From Eubacteriaceae bacterium Marseille-Q4139 (GTDB lineage: Bacteria > Bacillota > Clostridia > Lachnospirales > Lachnospiraceae), in the NCBI GenBank assembly GCA_018223415.1, contig JAGTTQ010000001.1:1705365-1769364 (forward strand): a stretch of 64,000 bases of DNA, given 5' to 3'. The notes under the pieces were generated by a model that saw only the letters and a program-made list of their open reading frames with translations, searched no databases and was not told the DNA's origin. The translations under genes and the position numbers were made by a program. Positions 21,301 through 27,790 of this stretch are shown here, in pieces. Each line of letters starts with the position of its first letter. The first letter of the stretch is position 1.

Positions 21301-21697
21301 CCCAGGCAAATTTTGTGCTGCTATCGTCCTTCACGCGCTTCACCACGTTGGGATCGGAGCCGGTTCCGCGGATCTCCTCATATAATTCCGGATCATACTT
21401 TGCCGCCGCCGGTTTTAAGACCCCATTCCAGATATCCGGGTATGCCCAGAACAGCCGTCTTGCCTGTTCATCGGTAACGCCTGCTTCCTCACGTCCCATC
21501 TCCTCGTACCGGTCACTGCTCCGCCACGGTTTTCCGCCGTCGATGCAGTAAAACGGCGCCGTGCTTTTCTGCGGCCAGATGTTGGAGGCGCCTGCCGGAA
21601 GGCGAAATACAGTGCCCGAAAAAAAGACAGCCGCTGCCGTGACTCCCGCTATTCCCCGCCGGAGCCCCTTCCATTTTCTGTGCGTGATTCTCCCCAT
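9338..21697 (-). CDS. Giant Cna-B repeat surface protein, sortase-anchored (4119 aa)
   Basis: A single uninterrupted 12.4-kb frame. It opens with a signal peptide (about residues 1-38), then FYCIDGG with Cys51, which resembles the thioester-domain Cys motif of TIE-type adhesins (unproven). Long mixed regions follow, punctuated by Cna-B/SpaA modules recognisable by K-x-D-x-x-T-G-x-x-(L/I)-x-G-A-x-F-x-L-Y starts and LxEtxAPxGY endings. The last modules are four tandem 89-aa units (residues 3673-4028). The end is IPKTG (4082-4086), a transmembrane helix and a basic tail: a sortase signal in which Ile replaces Leu. Such domains usually form Lys-Asn isopeptide cross-links. No sortase gene lies in the window. 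Likely role: adhesion or a protease-resistant surface fibre. It is third in a four-gene operon. Confidence 0.92.
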   Translation of the reverse strand: MGRITHRKWKGLRRGIAGVTAAAVFFSGTVFRLPAGASNIWPQKSTAPFYCIDGGKPWRSSDRYEEMGREEAGVTDEQARRLFWAYPDIWNGVLKPAAAKYDPELYEEIRGTGSDPNVVKRVKDDSSTKFAWVADNPEIEERAKAAVVKYAAESAESGRTPPASLFNQETGTYAVYENAAVKISLGDFGPGSALGQDFGLDSYFVSQIKNVEPQTVYDNGSTGGAVGWIDASQDKNIATSVLGTKLYEITWSGSSLHIVNNGSQYANETILDPNVPDEVKFNKTIVRYKITMKENSGYVLEAAWNENYLDEWMRFKVCVTSSDRQRLYTAQAPIEPSSMPFYIEISQNGEPVEYPPVETEWSVPFQIYRHEETFEADYNVRLKKMDAETGMPIKGSQFYLYERFDDRGKIGDSQRDGSLAEENLSFSPWDGFRIFSDAVTDGDGTIVHTDHREYEYEKTYCNGHPAPKWAEIPEAAADPVTGQVTNEADIQAAEDANRAAAAEWLRLVEACEAEMEDTDTHFHWMADESMYEKIAAAAESGETESFGEMDVTKETAFEKSGCQADCEETYENFINLEFSYTWKEIQAAVGYVLHGLHPEDVPVEIITTNSSQAGAESRFGNGYSQDISENVWYGGNGGRASSFDDAAFRSLYAGEPEAMDMSWREKLAVMPQEKELELMREYSVNLMKLLLETERKTTDSDAVSVGTKSTASNAAVKKTATASNAATASDAWAVSDGNPASGTGASARKITALRAGKAGISAMVSDDEWESGKEGTESFASYLESAGADGISHLESREEDRFSHCSGADDCGDSWRVYDHRTEGRIHINKRDLELYRKESEEYSSYGDTEGDATLEGAVYGLFVAEDILHPDSQVMEDGTVKNTGVVYRRGDLAAVAATDREGNADFLVFTEAPGSSYDYEKGMIVQNGGWPGNLYQSEGFQAERDGYSPDGTGGLTYQDNEALNGNPWIGRPLLLGKYYVKELSRSEGFELSVNGITRADTNRGTGFETPDSILSSNGMAVLSLPELSASMEGEDGSGNGYDQLSFTVTSSGTEGYDLLISGFPKGTRFYREDSGEEMVTGPHITGFEETIVRDGNGEIVWKRAESDESDLRYEPVYDSTGAVTGQKVVTRLEEQVMRLERVPMAGNMALDAVDFWQESGFQELLSAHDITEETDSLFLLMKANIEEVLRKYGYDTPKTADGTYSTETKGSFSRGVKKGETDHYGQAGLAGETASRTVYGEGIAVLNLEKVPENAAAADLAAAVIDWYREHPEWSFGGLDGIEKTEDGYRIFLYAGILSFSGKRFFTAKTGEDSLEADAVYVGFENPETMRYVYQKCEEDGEFSYELERKYSFGSGSSKRYYVDAIIRPALQDNGAGRLEKIYHTVMVYHKKGEEIIDYMEGIPESGYRVPLTELTEKVEITTEKETVQKDVELPAVYDEKTGTYTVHVETNGTDAWGKPFSDKEKSLTLSFLAVTEQKKVTLTEADIEALGEANVSGFEAGEELGYVRYQMLFGGASVSVTAALGEDADDTYIVPKNLLYRGQNKVSEDGDTKLLPVQVLERPIRQKVKVVKDIETGEERTYENNSYQIHEDAFTSDFGGFLERTAARAMPNFRFRIYLKSNLERLYRNRDGDIVWVDRDGTPVNIGQYRENFPELVQKLYTETGPEYTRLLETITVPMEDGADGMREIRTYHYEKFFDAVETADRDKWDNTEGLLTSSFKPFAENRLTGEANEINTSEEARENAKRSDAVRQFAIDWYLEEEAARLLKEDGDGGFLAKDGEVRYTDELYDTALYAAILRAEEYLKPFFRYDLNEIYSILWDSAPDGGIDREMATLAADTAFLEDGDPLYTYGISKALPYGDYVLVEQQPWNPEWGDFANKHYAVDTPKELSVPVSYENGSEGAWKTPEEESAYYQYRAADLPNDLAAKYLIRFNEETAEASVVYGHNSDGDFEVYRYGLDRDQTAGHYEPYGNPAVAKYYHYQSVSEDGGLESGVPFLGGKTSGENAAGLYWKDNVKTMTGVRTAYDGKFAPMLIPWSMTEPEDEEADSTQNQDGSSSFAGYAYRKFRNRFYSVRLRVEKLDAETGEPILNDGAIFALYAAERDDSPDGDGTVRRYERPTVIMGTRLFLEAMGAENIVPMARDWDSKEAPGATCYGTVPAGTPVCREKECIVFRDEDGLLTGGWEALSTVRDGAMKKEEGDGQTDGLQITGSFLTPEPVGAGVYVLAEIKAPGGYARSLPVPVEIYSDEISYYPDGGTKKAAAALYSLRLKDGAQGNKPESAGEAARIFVSDTAVRLQVSKLKTSDITRKMKISGRVEGTLAELSGKYGLQNLDLAFNSSGAYLGYGWFKGTLEYLESRKDAGEAVELVYNEQQVFSGYGYVTKELETAKDENRYVPGAVMALYEAIELLPSGDSGDFSFEGAEVTRDRNGNVSSIILKEGYAGEKTELVKKEDGTWTYETVYRGDTPVLFYDVGGLKVIEENGDGSLSGYDENGKTMRIGSDTSSIYALKNGIPAFELSGSGFDGLVYDGSAKGFSRVPETITIYHLDGSGRRDALVDGYTGLAYAEENGKKYAWPVTVSRRDDGTVISRDKILTGRPAEVHADTAQAYITGSVRDGELEKRLEPVYDRYGLAEYYLVSGETYQKGEAVYDRDGDFVRYRYDDLLSFYNDAAYRQLKAEEMTEIGNPQDPTDDFPLWHRRGEAFVIPNIWTTGEKAPNDPAETETTAGQADMLKRVMPGTYMMEELSAPDGYVRAMPVAVTVEETGEVQTASMTDEKIKIEIIKMDAPEDYETEIIPMDVPKEGISVSVEGKGDYTYKQVPGAELALYRAERVPSSDYEAHPDGWYLKKAETAPAVWYTESPEDNRPVKVTARWTTGGTAQYFEGIPAGDYILEELSAPSGYVRASMGITVRETEELQTFLLRNDHTKLEIFKYETDENGKKVPLSAGKTAGLALYPAVVGPDGLPVFEDGEPVYDSSHPMDEWETADVSRYLESCEVPEKGWTGRIAALFRGKTRSGFSLEYEKHFLEYGDGFDAFSWFMEDDKGLTEHSAKLLETHSTAGGETVTQLWEMDQEDAVRITVNRASEDGMPDFEYRFRFRKTESGMISYDTASGIHRIDRIPAGYYVLAETKTPEGYQAARPKLVQAGETAAVWRYELENVPKELWIDKTDEDGNQIIGAELVLYRAAADGSFSAEATYEIDRWISGSEGRFTADDAAEGKVPDGYGIGSLRPHKLKGLPYGTYYLAEASAPDYFSLMEPKRMEVTADSAAVVKAENQMAEGILELKKKEEGTKIPLSGAEFEVTNLETGETFFLVTDFDGSARSEQLPVGSLKDGAVVPYQYRVREVLAPDGYERMSEEWQFSFDGNRQETVIAYELEAENRKTELWFSKTDFHEGFFVEGAVLAVYEARLEDGSFVKQEPPAAVWVSSGGPKVIRGLKAGQTYVLEEITAPEGYGKAEPMLFFVSADGKSLEVLSSEFQMVRLVKEESGEITALTVTGRAGLRTVSSLYKNGTEVCTWHGNGSGRTFAESELSDGELYTLKERAVYSDGSTAPIGSETFRADGAAGGYWLADRRLKETRLTLMEKDGRILDSWSLRPGEVSHTVKNRAEEEPAGRIFEAGKSYVLEEATVFRTGDREEAQTTGRLRFWLDENGIRMKVEIKDKATHVEITKADLTDGDELPGAGMILKDSSGRIVDQWVSGEEPHVLRGTLLAGETYTLEETAPPSGYAYAEAVTFTVESDGSIQKVKMSDRPTHVEITKADVTTGEELPGASMVLKDSTGNVVERWISGEKPHVLCGKLLAGETYVLEETAPPSGYAYAEAVTFTVETDGSIQKVEMSDRPTQVEITKTDIADGAELPGAHLVLSDAAGNVIDQWISGDTPHRLTAVLEAGKKYRLTETAPPSGYAYSEEVEFQVSMDGQIDRVFMEDKKTEVYVKKTDGNTGELLSGAVLRLEEENGNLVCEWVTDVTPRLLEGNLDAGKTYLLKEIKAPEGYEKGDDIRFTVPEDGEPLWLDMKNFRLPKKDVPDEDEPEEPPRPKENQPVPRQGTISARYSRGWKGIGEITFGDTPVYRRKIPKTGDDGRTELYEIIMILSAAGLVFLAVQKRKRGERK
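9614..10681 (-). repeat. Four tandem 267-bp repeats encoding 89-aa Cna-B units
   Basis: Equivalent codons of the VEITK / VYVKK start recur at 10681, 10414, 10147 and 9880, exactly 267 bp apart, giving four units of 89 aa. The first three are nearly identical in protein sequence (VEITKADxxxGxELPGA, ETAPPSGYAY). The fourth, membrane-proximal unit (VYVKKTDGNTGELLSGA) is diverged. Long identical stretches make copy-number change by recombination plausible. Confidence 0.9.
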
Positions 21698-21716
21698 AAG
21701 CCTCCCCTTTCTGATC

Positions 21717-24700
21717 CTAAACGCCGTCCTGCCGGATCTGCACGATTCCGTCCACCGTCCAGGCTCCCGTATCGTCCACCGAAAAGCCGTCCGGCGTCAT
21801 TTCGGAGACTGCCATCCTGCCGTCCGACGGATCAAAGTAATAGCATTTTCCGTCAATCCAGTTCCAGCCTGTCAGCCGTCTGCCTTTTGTCCCGTCGGAC
21901 ACCTGGTTAAAGTAATACCAGCTTCCGTCCATAAAATGCCAGCCGCAGTACATATGCCCAAGGGTGCCGTCGGAAATTTCATGCAGATAAAACCAGTTTC
22001 CCGTCTCCGGCTCCTGGTACCAGCCTGTCACCATGTAACCGTCCTGTCCGAACAAGAACCAGTCGGTGCTTGCCTGCCCGTCTCCGGCATATGGATTGTG
22101 GACATAGGCCCACTCCCCCGCATAAGTGCGGCCGCCGGACACAAACAGCCACTTTCCGGCCCCGTCCTGGATCCAGGTTCCCGTCACACTGCCCTTCGGC
22201 TGATCAACGGTCATATTGACGGCTCCGCCGGTGGTGACGCCATGGGAAGAACTGCCGGAAGAAGAGCTTCCGCCGGAACCTCCCGAGCTGCCGGAACCGG
22301 AGGAATAGGTATTGTCTACCAGCCGGAACTTTATAAGAACTTCCGTCTCGTCGCTCATGCCGCCTGCTTCTGCCCGGACGGCTGTCCGCATTTCTGCCTC
22401 ATACGGCGCCTTTTTCATCGCCTCTTTGATCCATTCCGCTTCCAGATTCGGTGTCACAGCGCCGGATTCCTCCAGAAGAATCAGCTCAGAATCCCCGCTC
22501 CAGGTAAGTTCTGCCTCTTTTTCATCATGCGGATAAATCTCTGCCGCAAGCGTCTGTTTTTCCGCTCCCGACCAGGTAAGTACCGGGGCCGACCGTCTCC
22601 CGCTCTTTGTAAGAACCAGGTCAAAAACCGCGCCGTTCCGGATTTCCAGGCATTTTGCATCATAAACAAGCGTAACCTGGCATTCCGCCAAAGCTTCCGG
22701 GTTCCCGGCCGCCTGCGCCGTCACCGTCACCGTTTTTTCGCCGTGATACGGCGGATTTTTCTTTGCCTCTTTGATCCACGCCGCTTCCGGATCCGCAGCG
22801 AGCCGCCCGTCTTCTATCCTTAAGGACGGATCCTGGCTGTTCCATACAATCTTCCGATTGAACGGCTCGTAAATTCCCGCATTTTCCAGCGCAGGAAGCA
22901 CCTCTGCGCCTGGAAGTTCCATGGCAAGGCCTGTCCATTTCACGGTTTCCGAATCGATATCACCGCTCTTTTCCTCCTGAATCTCCATCACCAGCTTATT
23001 CTGATCTAAGCGCACCTCCTCCGGCCGGATGACCGTCTGATCCTCCGTCACAAAATTCACCGTCACTTCGCACACGGCGCTCTGCCGGTTGCCCAAAAGA
23101 TCGTCAGCTGTCACCGTTACCGTCCCGCTGCGGCTTCCTTTTCCGTCCAGCTTGCGGTACGGGTCATTTTCATGGATTCCGTTTTCCGCCGCAATCAGGT
23201 CGCGGATCCACTTGGCATCCCGGATCGCCTGGACGCTTACATTTTTATAATCTCTTCCGGACTCGTCGCCGGAAACCGTAAAGATAGTTTCGTCGCTTGA
23301 TGTCCAGGACACCGACTTTTTATCAAAAAAGTCCGGGTTAAAAGAGGCCGTCAAGGTCTGCGGCTCCGATACAAGAAGCTGCTCCGACGGATTTTTCCGA
23401 TCCCCGCTCAGTCTTCTTGTGACCGTAAAGGCAAGCTCTGTCTTATCGAGAGACGCGCCTTCTGCCGCCACCTGGGTTTTATCCAAGATCCGGAATGTCA
23501 CCAAAATCCGGCAGTTTGCCTCCAGCGGCTTCCCTTCAAAACTGGCCGCCGGCCTCGTCTTGGCCGTTAAGACGGCAATTCCGCCGCCGTAAATCGTATC
23601 CGGGATGGCATACCGATAGCCGTCCTCCCTCTGCGCTTCTTCTGCCTTGCTTATAATGTCCTCAAAAAACTTCGACTTTAAGTTCAGCTCAATGGACGCA
23701 CTTTTCCCCGTGTAGCCTTCCGGATCCTCATCGTCATTCTTTTTAAGCTCTATCAGCTCCGCATCGTCGATGCTCCATGTCACACGGCTGTCCACCACGT
23801 CATTGTTAGCATCCACGACTGCCTCAATCCTCACCTCCTGCACCTTCGTATCCTGTTCCAGCTCCCCGTTGATGTATCTGGCAATCAGCTTTCCTGCGCC
23901 GTCCCTGACCTCTGTCACCGTACTGGGGTTTTTCCGGTCACCGCTCCGCTCCTGAACCACCTGGAACTGGTATTCCTCCGGCTCCGTACGGACAGCAGCG
24001 GCCACTTTCCGGTAGACGGCCGACACCTCCGTGTCGCATTCCGGCATCACAAACGTATAAAAACCGCCGTTCTGATAGGACGTGTTCCTCTTTTTTCCGT
24101 CCGGATCCGTATAGGTAGGGACTCCGTCTATCTGGTATTTTTCCGTATCCGTGTTTTTCGGCGCTGTCACAACAGTCACCACGTCTCCGGCCGCGACGGC
24201 GCCGCGATGAAACTTATCCAGCTCATGACTGTACGCCGAGCTTCCTTTCGCTGTCAGCACAGCCACGTCATAATACTTCTGCACATTTGCCGCCGTGTCG
24301 ATCTGAAGGACGGACACCAGATAGCCCCTCTGGGGCCTGCCGACGGCGTTCGGCGCAAAATGATCCGGCTGGTATTTTTCCTCTCTGGCTTCGTCCTCCA
24401 TGTCGATCACATGAAGAACGCCGTTTTCCAGCTCCTCGTAAAAGTAAATCTCCTCCTCTGTCCGGCTCCCGCTTCCCTGAACCAGCGTGAAAAAATTGTC
24501 GCCGCTGTGCCAAAAGCCGATATGGGCGCCGTAGGTATAGGAATTGTCGTCAGAAATCCCGGAGCCGCAGACACCGGCAAGAACTTTGCTCTCCTTATCT
24601 GCAAACAGGTAAGCCACATCTGCCCCGGCTTCCGTCCCGTAGCGGAAATGGAAGCCGGCGTCCCGCGTCCCGATAAACGTCCCCTCTCTGGCGGCGCTTC

Positions 24701-26060
24701 CGAGGCCGGAACTTGCAATCGTCCCCTCAAATCGGGCCACCTTCAGCTTCCCGGAGGCATATTTTCCCGTAATCCCGCCGATGGCCTGGGAACCGCTTCC
24801 GCCGATGGTGCCCATGACATGCGTGTTGAAAATATCCGTCCCGTTCTGGAAGCCCATGATTCCGCCCACATAGCCGCCGCCCTGGAGCCTGGCGCTCAAG
24901 CTGTCTCCCGTATTGACAGTACAGTCTGCAATCAGGGATGCGGCCGCCGTGCCGGCAATGCCGCCCACATAAGTTTCCTTCTCCTTTCCCGCATCAATGG
25001 CGATATGGTCGGCCGTGCAGTTTTCCAGCACGCTTCCGTCAGAAACCACGGCTGCGATTCCTCCGGCCGTCCCGGAAACCATTAACGTCCCGGACACTGA
25101 CACATCACAGATCCGGCTGTTTTCGACGCGCCCGGCCAGAATCCCGGCCGTTTTCTGAGATGTCAGGACAGACTCCGGCTTTACCGTGAGATTCCGGATT
25201 TCGGAATCCTGTATGGCTCCGAAAAGCCCTGTTTCCGTCCAGGAGGGCTCATAAATCCGAAAATTGGAAATGGTTTTCCCGTTTCCGTCAAAGTGGCCGC
25301 AAAACGGCGTGATCTGGCCGGATGCCAGCTCTGCGCTGTCTTTGTAAAACCCGATGGGGAGCCATTCCATACCGCCTAAGTCGATATTTCGTGTCAGGAG
25401 AAAATAAGCACCGCTGTAATCACCGGGGCTGTTCCCCTCTCCTTCCGCCACCTGCATCCCGTCAGCCGCCAGCCTGGAAAGCCCCATAAGCTGCGCCTTT
25501 GTGGAGATCTGATAGGGCTCATCCTCCGTTCCTTTTCCCGTTTTTCCGTCAAGAAAGCTCAGATCCCCGGCCCAGTTGTCCCAAAAGCCCGCAGATCTGG
25601 CAAACAGCAGGGCGTTAGACGCCGTCGGCACAAAAATCCCCGGGGCGGCATCGGACGGTGTCGCCCTGACGAAGGAGCCGGCTGCGTTCGATGATGTTTT
25701 CCTTGCGAATAAACTGGCCGCGTTCGATGGCGTTGCCGCAAAGAACGCCCTGGCCGTATCCGACTGTTCCCCTGCCGAAAAAGCTCCGACTGTATCTGAC
25801 TGTGCCCCTGCCGAAAATGTCCTGGCCGCATCCGGCTGCATCCTTGCCAGGAACGCCCCGGCTCCATCCGACTGTGCCCCTGCCAGGAACGCCCCGGCTC
25901 CATCTGGCCGTGCCGCAAGCGCCGTCCCGGTCTCCAGAACCACCAGGCAGGCCGAAAGCCCCGCTGCAAGGAGCCGGCAGGCCGCCTTCGATTTTCCATG
26001 TCCGCAAACGGACTGGCTGCGTCTTCCATGTTCCCATTTCCATCTTCCATGATTTTTCAT
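21717..26060 (-). CDS. Large secreted protein: low-complexity repeats, beta-helix, Ig-like domains, wall-binding repeats
   Basis: A 1447-aa exported protein. Residues 1-49 form a long signal peptide. About residues 53-160 are nine copies of a 12-aa unit (DGAGAFLAGAQS type). Residues 170-480 carry GLUG-like repeats (GGIAG, GGIMG, GGITG) suggesting a parallel beta-helix. The middle holds several bacterial Ig-like segments that each begin with a variant of SGDRKNPS or KSGDIDSE. A Gly/Ser linker leads to C-terminal aromatic repeats (GTWIQDGAGKWLF, TGWYQEPETGNWFYL, GSWYYFN) of the choline/cell-wall-binding type, which would hold it on the surface non-covalently. Start chosen at ATG 26060 (GGGAG upstream) rather than 26072, whose spacing is poor. 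It starts 18 bp after the upstream gene. Confidence 0.9.
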   Translation of the reverse strand: MKNHGRWKWEHGRRSQSVCGHGKSKAACRLLAAGLSACLVVLETGTALAARPDGAGAFLAGAQSDGAGAFLARMQPDAARTFSAGAQSDTVGAFSAGEQSDTARAFFAATPSNAASLFARKTSSNAAGSFVRATPSDAAPGIFVPTASNALLFARSAGFWDNWAGDLSFLDGKTGKGTEDEPYQISTKAQLMGLSRLAADGMQVAEGEGNSPGDYSGAYFLLTRNIDLGGMEWLPIGFYKDSAELASGQITPFCGHFDGNGKTISNFRIYEPSWTETGLFGAIQDSEIRNLTVKPESVLTSQKTAGILAGRVENSRICDVSVSGTLMVSGTAGGIAAVVSDGSVLENCTADHIAIDAGKEKETYVGGIAGTAAASLIADCTVNTGDSLSARLQGGGYVGGIMGFQNGTDIFNTHVMGTIGGSGSQAIGGITGKYASGKLKVARFEGTIASSGLGSAAREGTFIGTRDAGFHFRYGTEAGADVAYLFADKESKVLAGVCGSGISDDNSYTYGAHIGFWHSGDNFFTLVQGSGSRTEEEIYFYEELENGVLHVIDMEDEAREEKYQPDHFAPNAVGRPQRGYLVSVLQIDTAANVQKYYDVAVLTAKGSSAYSHELDKFHRGAVAAGDVVTVVTAPKNTDTEKYQIDGVPTYTDPDGKKRNTSYQNGGFYTFVMPECDTEVSAVYRKVAAAVRTEPEEYQFQVVQERSGDRKNPSTVTEVRDGAGKLIARYINGELEQDTKVQEVRIEAVVDANNDVVDSRVTWSIDDAELIELKKNDDEDPEGYTGKSASIELNLKSKFFEDIISKAEEAQREDGYRYAIPDTIYGGGIAVLTAKTRPAASFEGKPLEANCRILVTFRILDKTQVAAEGASLDKTELAFTVTRRLSGDRKNPSEQLLVSEPQTLTASFNPDFFDKKSVSWTSSDETIFTVSGDESGRDYKNVSVQAIRDAKWIRDLIAAENGIHENDPYRKLDGKGSRSGTVTVTADDLLGNRQSAVCEVTVNFVTEDQTVIRPEEVRLDQNKLVMEIQEEKSGDIDSETVKWTGLAMELPGAEVLPALENAGIYEPFNRKIVWNSQDPSLRIEDGRLAADPEAAWIKEAKKNPPYHGEKTVTVTAQAAGNPEALAECQVTLVYDAKCLEIRNGAVFDLVLTKSGRRSAPVLTWSGAEKQTLAAEIYPHDEKEAELTWSGDSELILLEESGAVTPNLEAEWIKEAMKKAPYEAEMRTAVRAEAGGMSDETEVLIKFRLVDNTYSSGSGSSGGSGGSSSSGSSSHGVTTGGAVNMTVDQPKGSVTGTWIQDGAGKWLFVSGGRTYAGEWAYVHNPYAGDGQASTDWFLFGQDGYMVTGWYQEPETGNWFYLHEISDGTLGHMYCGWHFMDGSWYYFNQVSDGTKGRRLTGWNWIDGKCYYFDPSDGRMAVSEMTPDGFSVDDTGAWTVDGIVQIRQDGV
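25580..25904 (-). repeat. Degenerate 36-bp tandem repeats encoding 12-aa units
   Basis: About nine consecutive 12-residue units run from the mature N-terminus, with consensus (D/N)xAxxFxAxxxS. Best preserved are the units ending GAQS, RMQP, GAQS, GEQS and ATPS. At DNA level CCTGCC, GGAACGCCCCGGCTCCATC and GACTGTGCCCCTGCC recur. The TPSNA and TASNA flavour recurs at about residues 700-740 of the adjacent giant protein. Confidence 0.85.
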
Positions 26061-26078
26061 ACAATCTCCCATCCTTCC

Positions 26079-27566
26079 TTAAGCCTGCGGGACGCAGAAT
26101 GCCGGGCGGATTCCGATGCTGCCGTCACTGACAGACTCCGGCCCGATCCATCCCTTTTCCAGATCCACCGCATATGCAAATGCTCCGTCCGTAAATGCCC
26201 CGCTTCCGTCCGACAAAAAAGCAGGGCTCCTCAGCCAGTATCCGCGGCTGTACGGGCTGATTTCCGCTTCCGGGCCATCTCCAAGAGGGCCAAAATCCCA
26301 CAAAAATTCCCGGTACGCCTCCGCTTCCTCCACGGACAGCAAAAACATCGAATCCGCCATTTCCTGATAGGGAAGCTCATACCGAAGAAGCTCCGATACA
26401 TCCATATCCGAGAATCCGCCCTCTTCTGTCTTTCCGAAAAAGGCAGAGTTCACCCCGATATACGTTTTGCGGATGCCGAACCCATTTTCACTTCCATTTT
26501 CCGACAGCCACCTGCGGACTGCCGATTTCTTATAATTATTGGTATCTCCAAAGGTCGTAATTATCTTTTGGGAATCCGTACTGTCAATATCCGAACGGAT
26601 GACAGACGTGCACAGAAACAGTGCAGATTTTTGATGGTTAGAACTGCTGTCCTTATAATCGCCGTCGATGCAGCGAAACAGGTATGGCTTTCCGCCGATT
26701 CTCTGGATCTGGAAATCCCCGGTTTCCCAGAATGCCTTTTCCGCTTCCTCACCGGTCACGGGCACATCGAGCACAAGGGCCGGCCAGATGCCGTCCTCCT
26801 TTTTCCACTGGCCATGTCCGACGGGCTTTCCGTCCTGGTCTGCCAGAAAGACGTCCCGGCAGGCATCATGGATAGAAATCTGATTCGCAAAATCCATGGT
26901 AAGCCAAATCCTTGCCTCTTCCTCTCCCCAGTCACCGGAGAGCCCCGGGGAAACGCTGGCGGTGCTCACATACAGCATACCGCCCCCATAATCCTCATCG
27001 GCGCAGCAAAACGTCAGCGGTACCGCTCCCTCCTTTCCCTCATACAGGATCCGGATTTCATCCCCGGCCTTCTGTTCCACGCACCGTCCATGGCAGGCGT
27101 CGCAGAGGGAATCCCCGTCCGTATCTGCATGGCCGTTTGCCGGAAGCGCCGCCGTAAATTTCGCACCGCAGCGCCCGCAAGCGATCCTGGCTTTTCCCAT
27201 CGTCAGGCAGGCCGGTTCCTCCAAAACTTCTCCCGTCCACACATGGCTGCATGACGTTTCTTCCGCCTTCCTTTCAAAGCCGATCCGGCAGCGTACATAG
27301 CGGTGTCCGTCCCTTTCATACTCTTCCATGACTGTGTTGGAAATGTTCTGCACATCAGGAAACATCTGGGCGATCACCAGGCTGTCCGGCACATAGTCTT
27401 CTCCCGTCACAAATACCTCAGTTCTCCCTTCCGGACCTGAGTCGGAAACCAGTTCCATGAGAAGCCTCCGGTTTTCTTCCCTGCTCCTTACCAGATAGCC
27501 GTTTTCTGCCTGTACCGGAATTTCTCCCAGGAACGCGCACCACGCCGCGCACAAAAATACAGCCAT
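26079..27566 (-). CDS. Secreted DUF6273-type protein, first gene of the surface operon
   Basis: At least 495 aa. A hydrophobic stretch MAVFLCAAWCAFLGEIPVQA is a signal peptide core. A Cys-rich segment with two CxxC pairs (CGRC, CDAC) may bind metal. The C-terminal half ends with the YWLRSP and GIRPAF motifs of DUF6273 domains. The start is uncertain. The listed ATG (27564-27566) has no good ribosome site, whereas 27 bp upstream AAAGGAGG is spaced 8 nt from an in-frame ACG (27591-27593), and starting there would add a basic RKRKKWKR n-region expected of a signal peptide. Function unknown. It is the promoter-proximal gene of the operon. Confidence 0.78.
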   Translation of the reverse strand: MAVFLCAAWCAFLGEIPVQAENGYLVRSREENRRLLMELVSDSGPEGRTEVFVTGEDYVPDSLVIAQMFPDVQNISNTVMEEYERDGHRYVRCRIGFERKAEETSCSHVWTGEVLEEPACLTMGKARIACGRCGAKFTAALPANGHADTDGDSLCDACHGRCVEQKAGDEIRILYEGKEGAVPLTFCCADEDYGGGMLYVSTASVSPGLSGDWGEEEARIWLTMDFANQISIHDACRDVFLADQDGKPVGHGQWKKEDGIWPALVLDVPVTGEEAEKAFWETGDFQIQRIGGKPYLFRCIDGDYKDSSSNHQKSALFLCTSVIRSDIDSTDSQKIITTFGDTNNYKKSAVRRWLSENGSENGFGIRKTYIGVNSAFFGKTEEGGFSDMDVSELLRYELPYQEMADSMFLLSVEEAEAYREFLWDFGPLGDGPEAEISPYSRGYWLRSPAFLSDGSGAFTDGAFAYAVDLEKGWIGPESVSDGSIGIRPAFCVPQA

Positions 27567-27790
27567 CCTTTTCCATTTTTTCCTCTTTCTCGTCGCCGTC
27601 CCCTCCTTTCTGAACGCATGAAAAAGGGTACAAAAAACAAACCTCCGGGAACTGCATCGTTTTTCCCGTGTCCGCATTCGTAATGTATGGCTGAGCGCCT
27701 TTTCTCCTTTGTTGTCAGTCCAGTTTGGATTCTCCGGCAGAAACGCCGTCAGAACTGTCATTACAGAAGAACTTCTGTAAGAATAAATCC

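Noticed and set aside
21561..22823. A 420-codon plus-strand frame spanning the boundary of two surface genes
   Set aside because: It crosses two well-supported genes on the other strand and has a composition (Pro, Arg, Ser, His) typical of antisense frames.
25998..27254. A 418-codon plus-strand frame opposite the DUF6273 gene
   Set aside because: Antisense of a gene with DUF6273 motifs and a signal peptide; no motif of its own.
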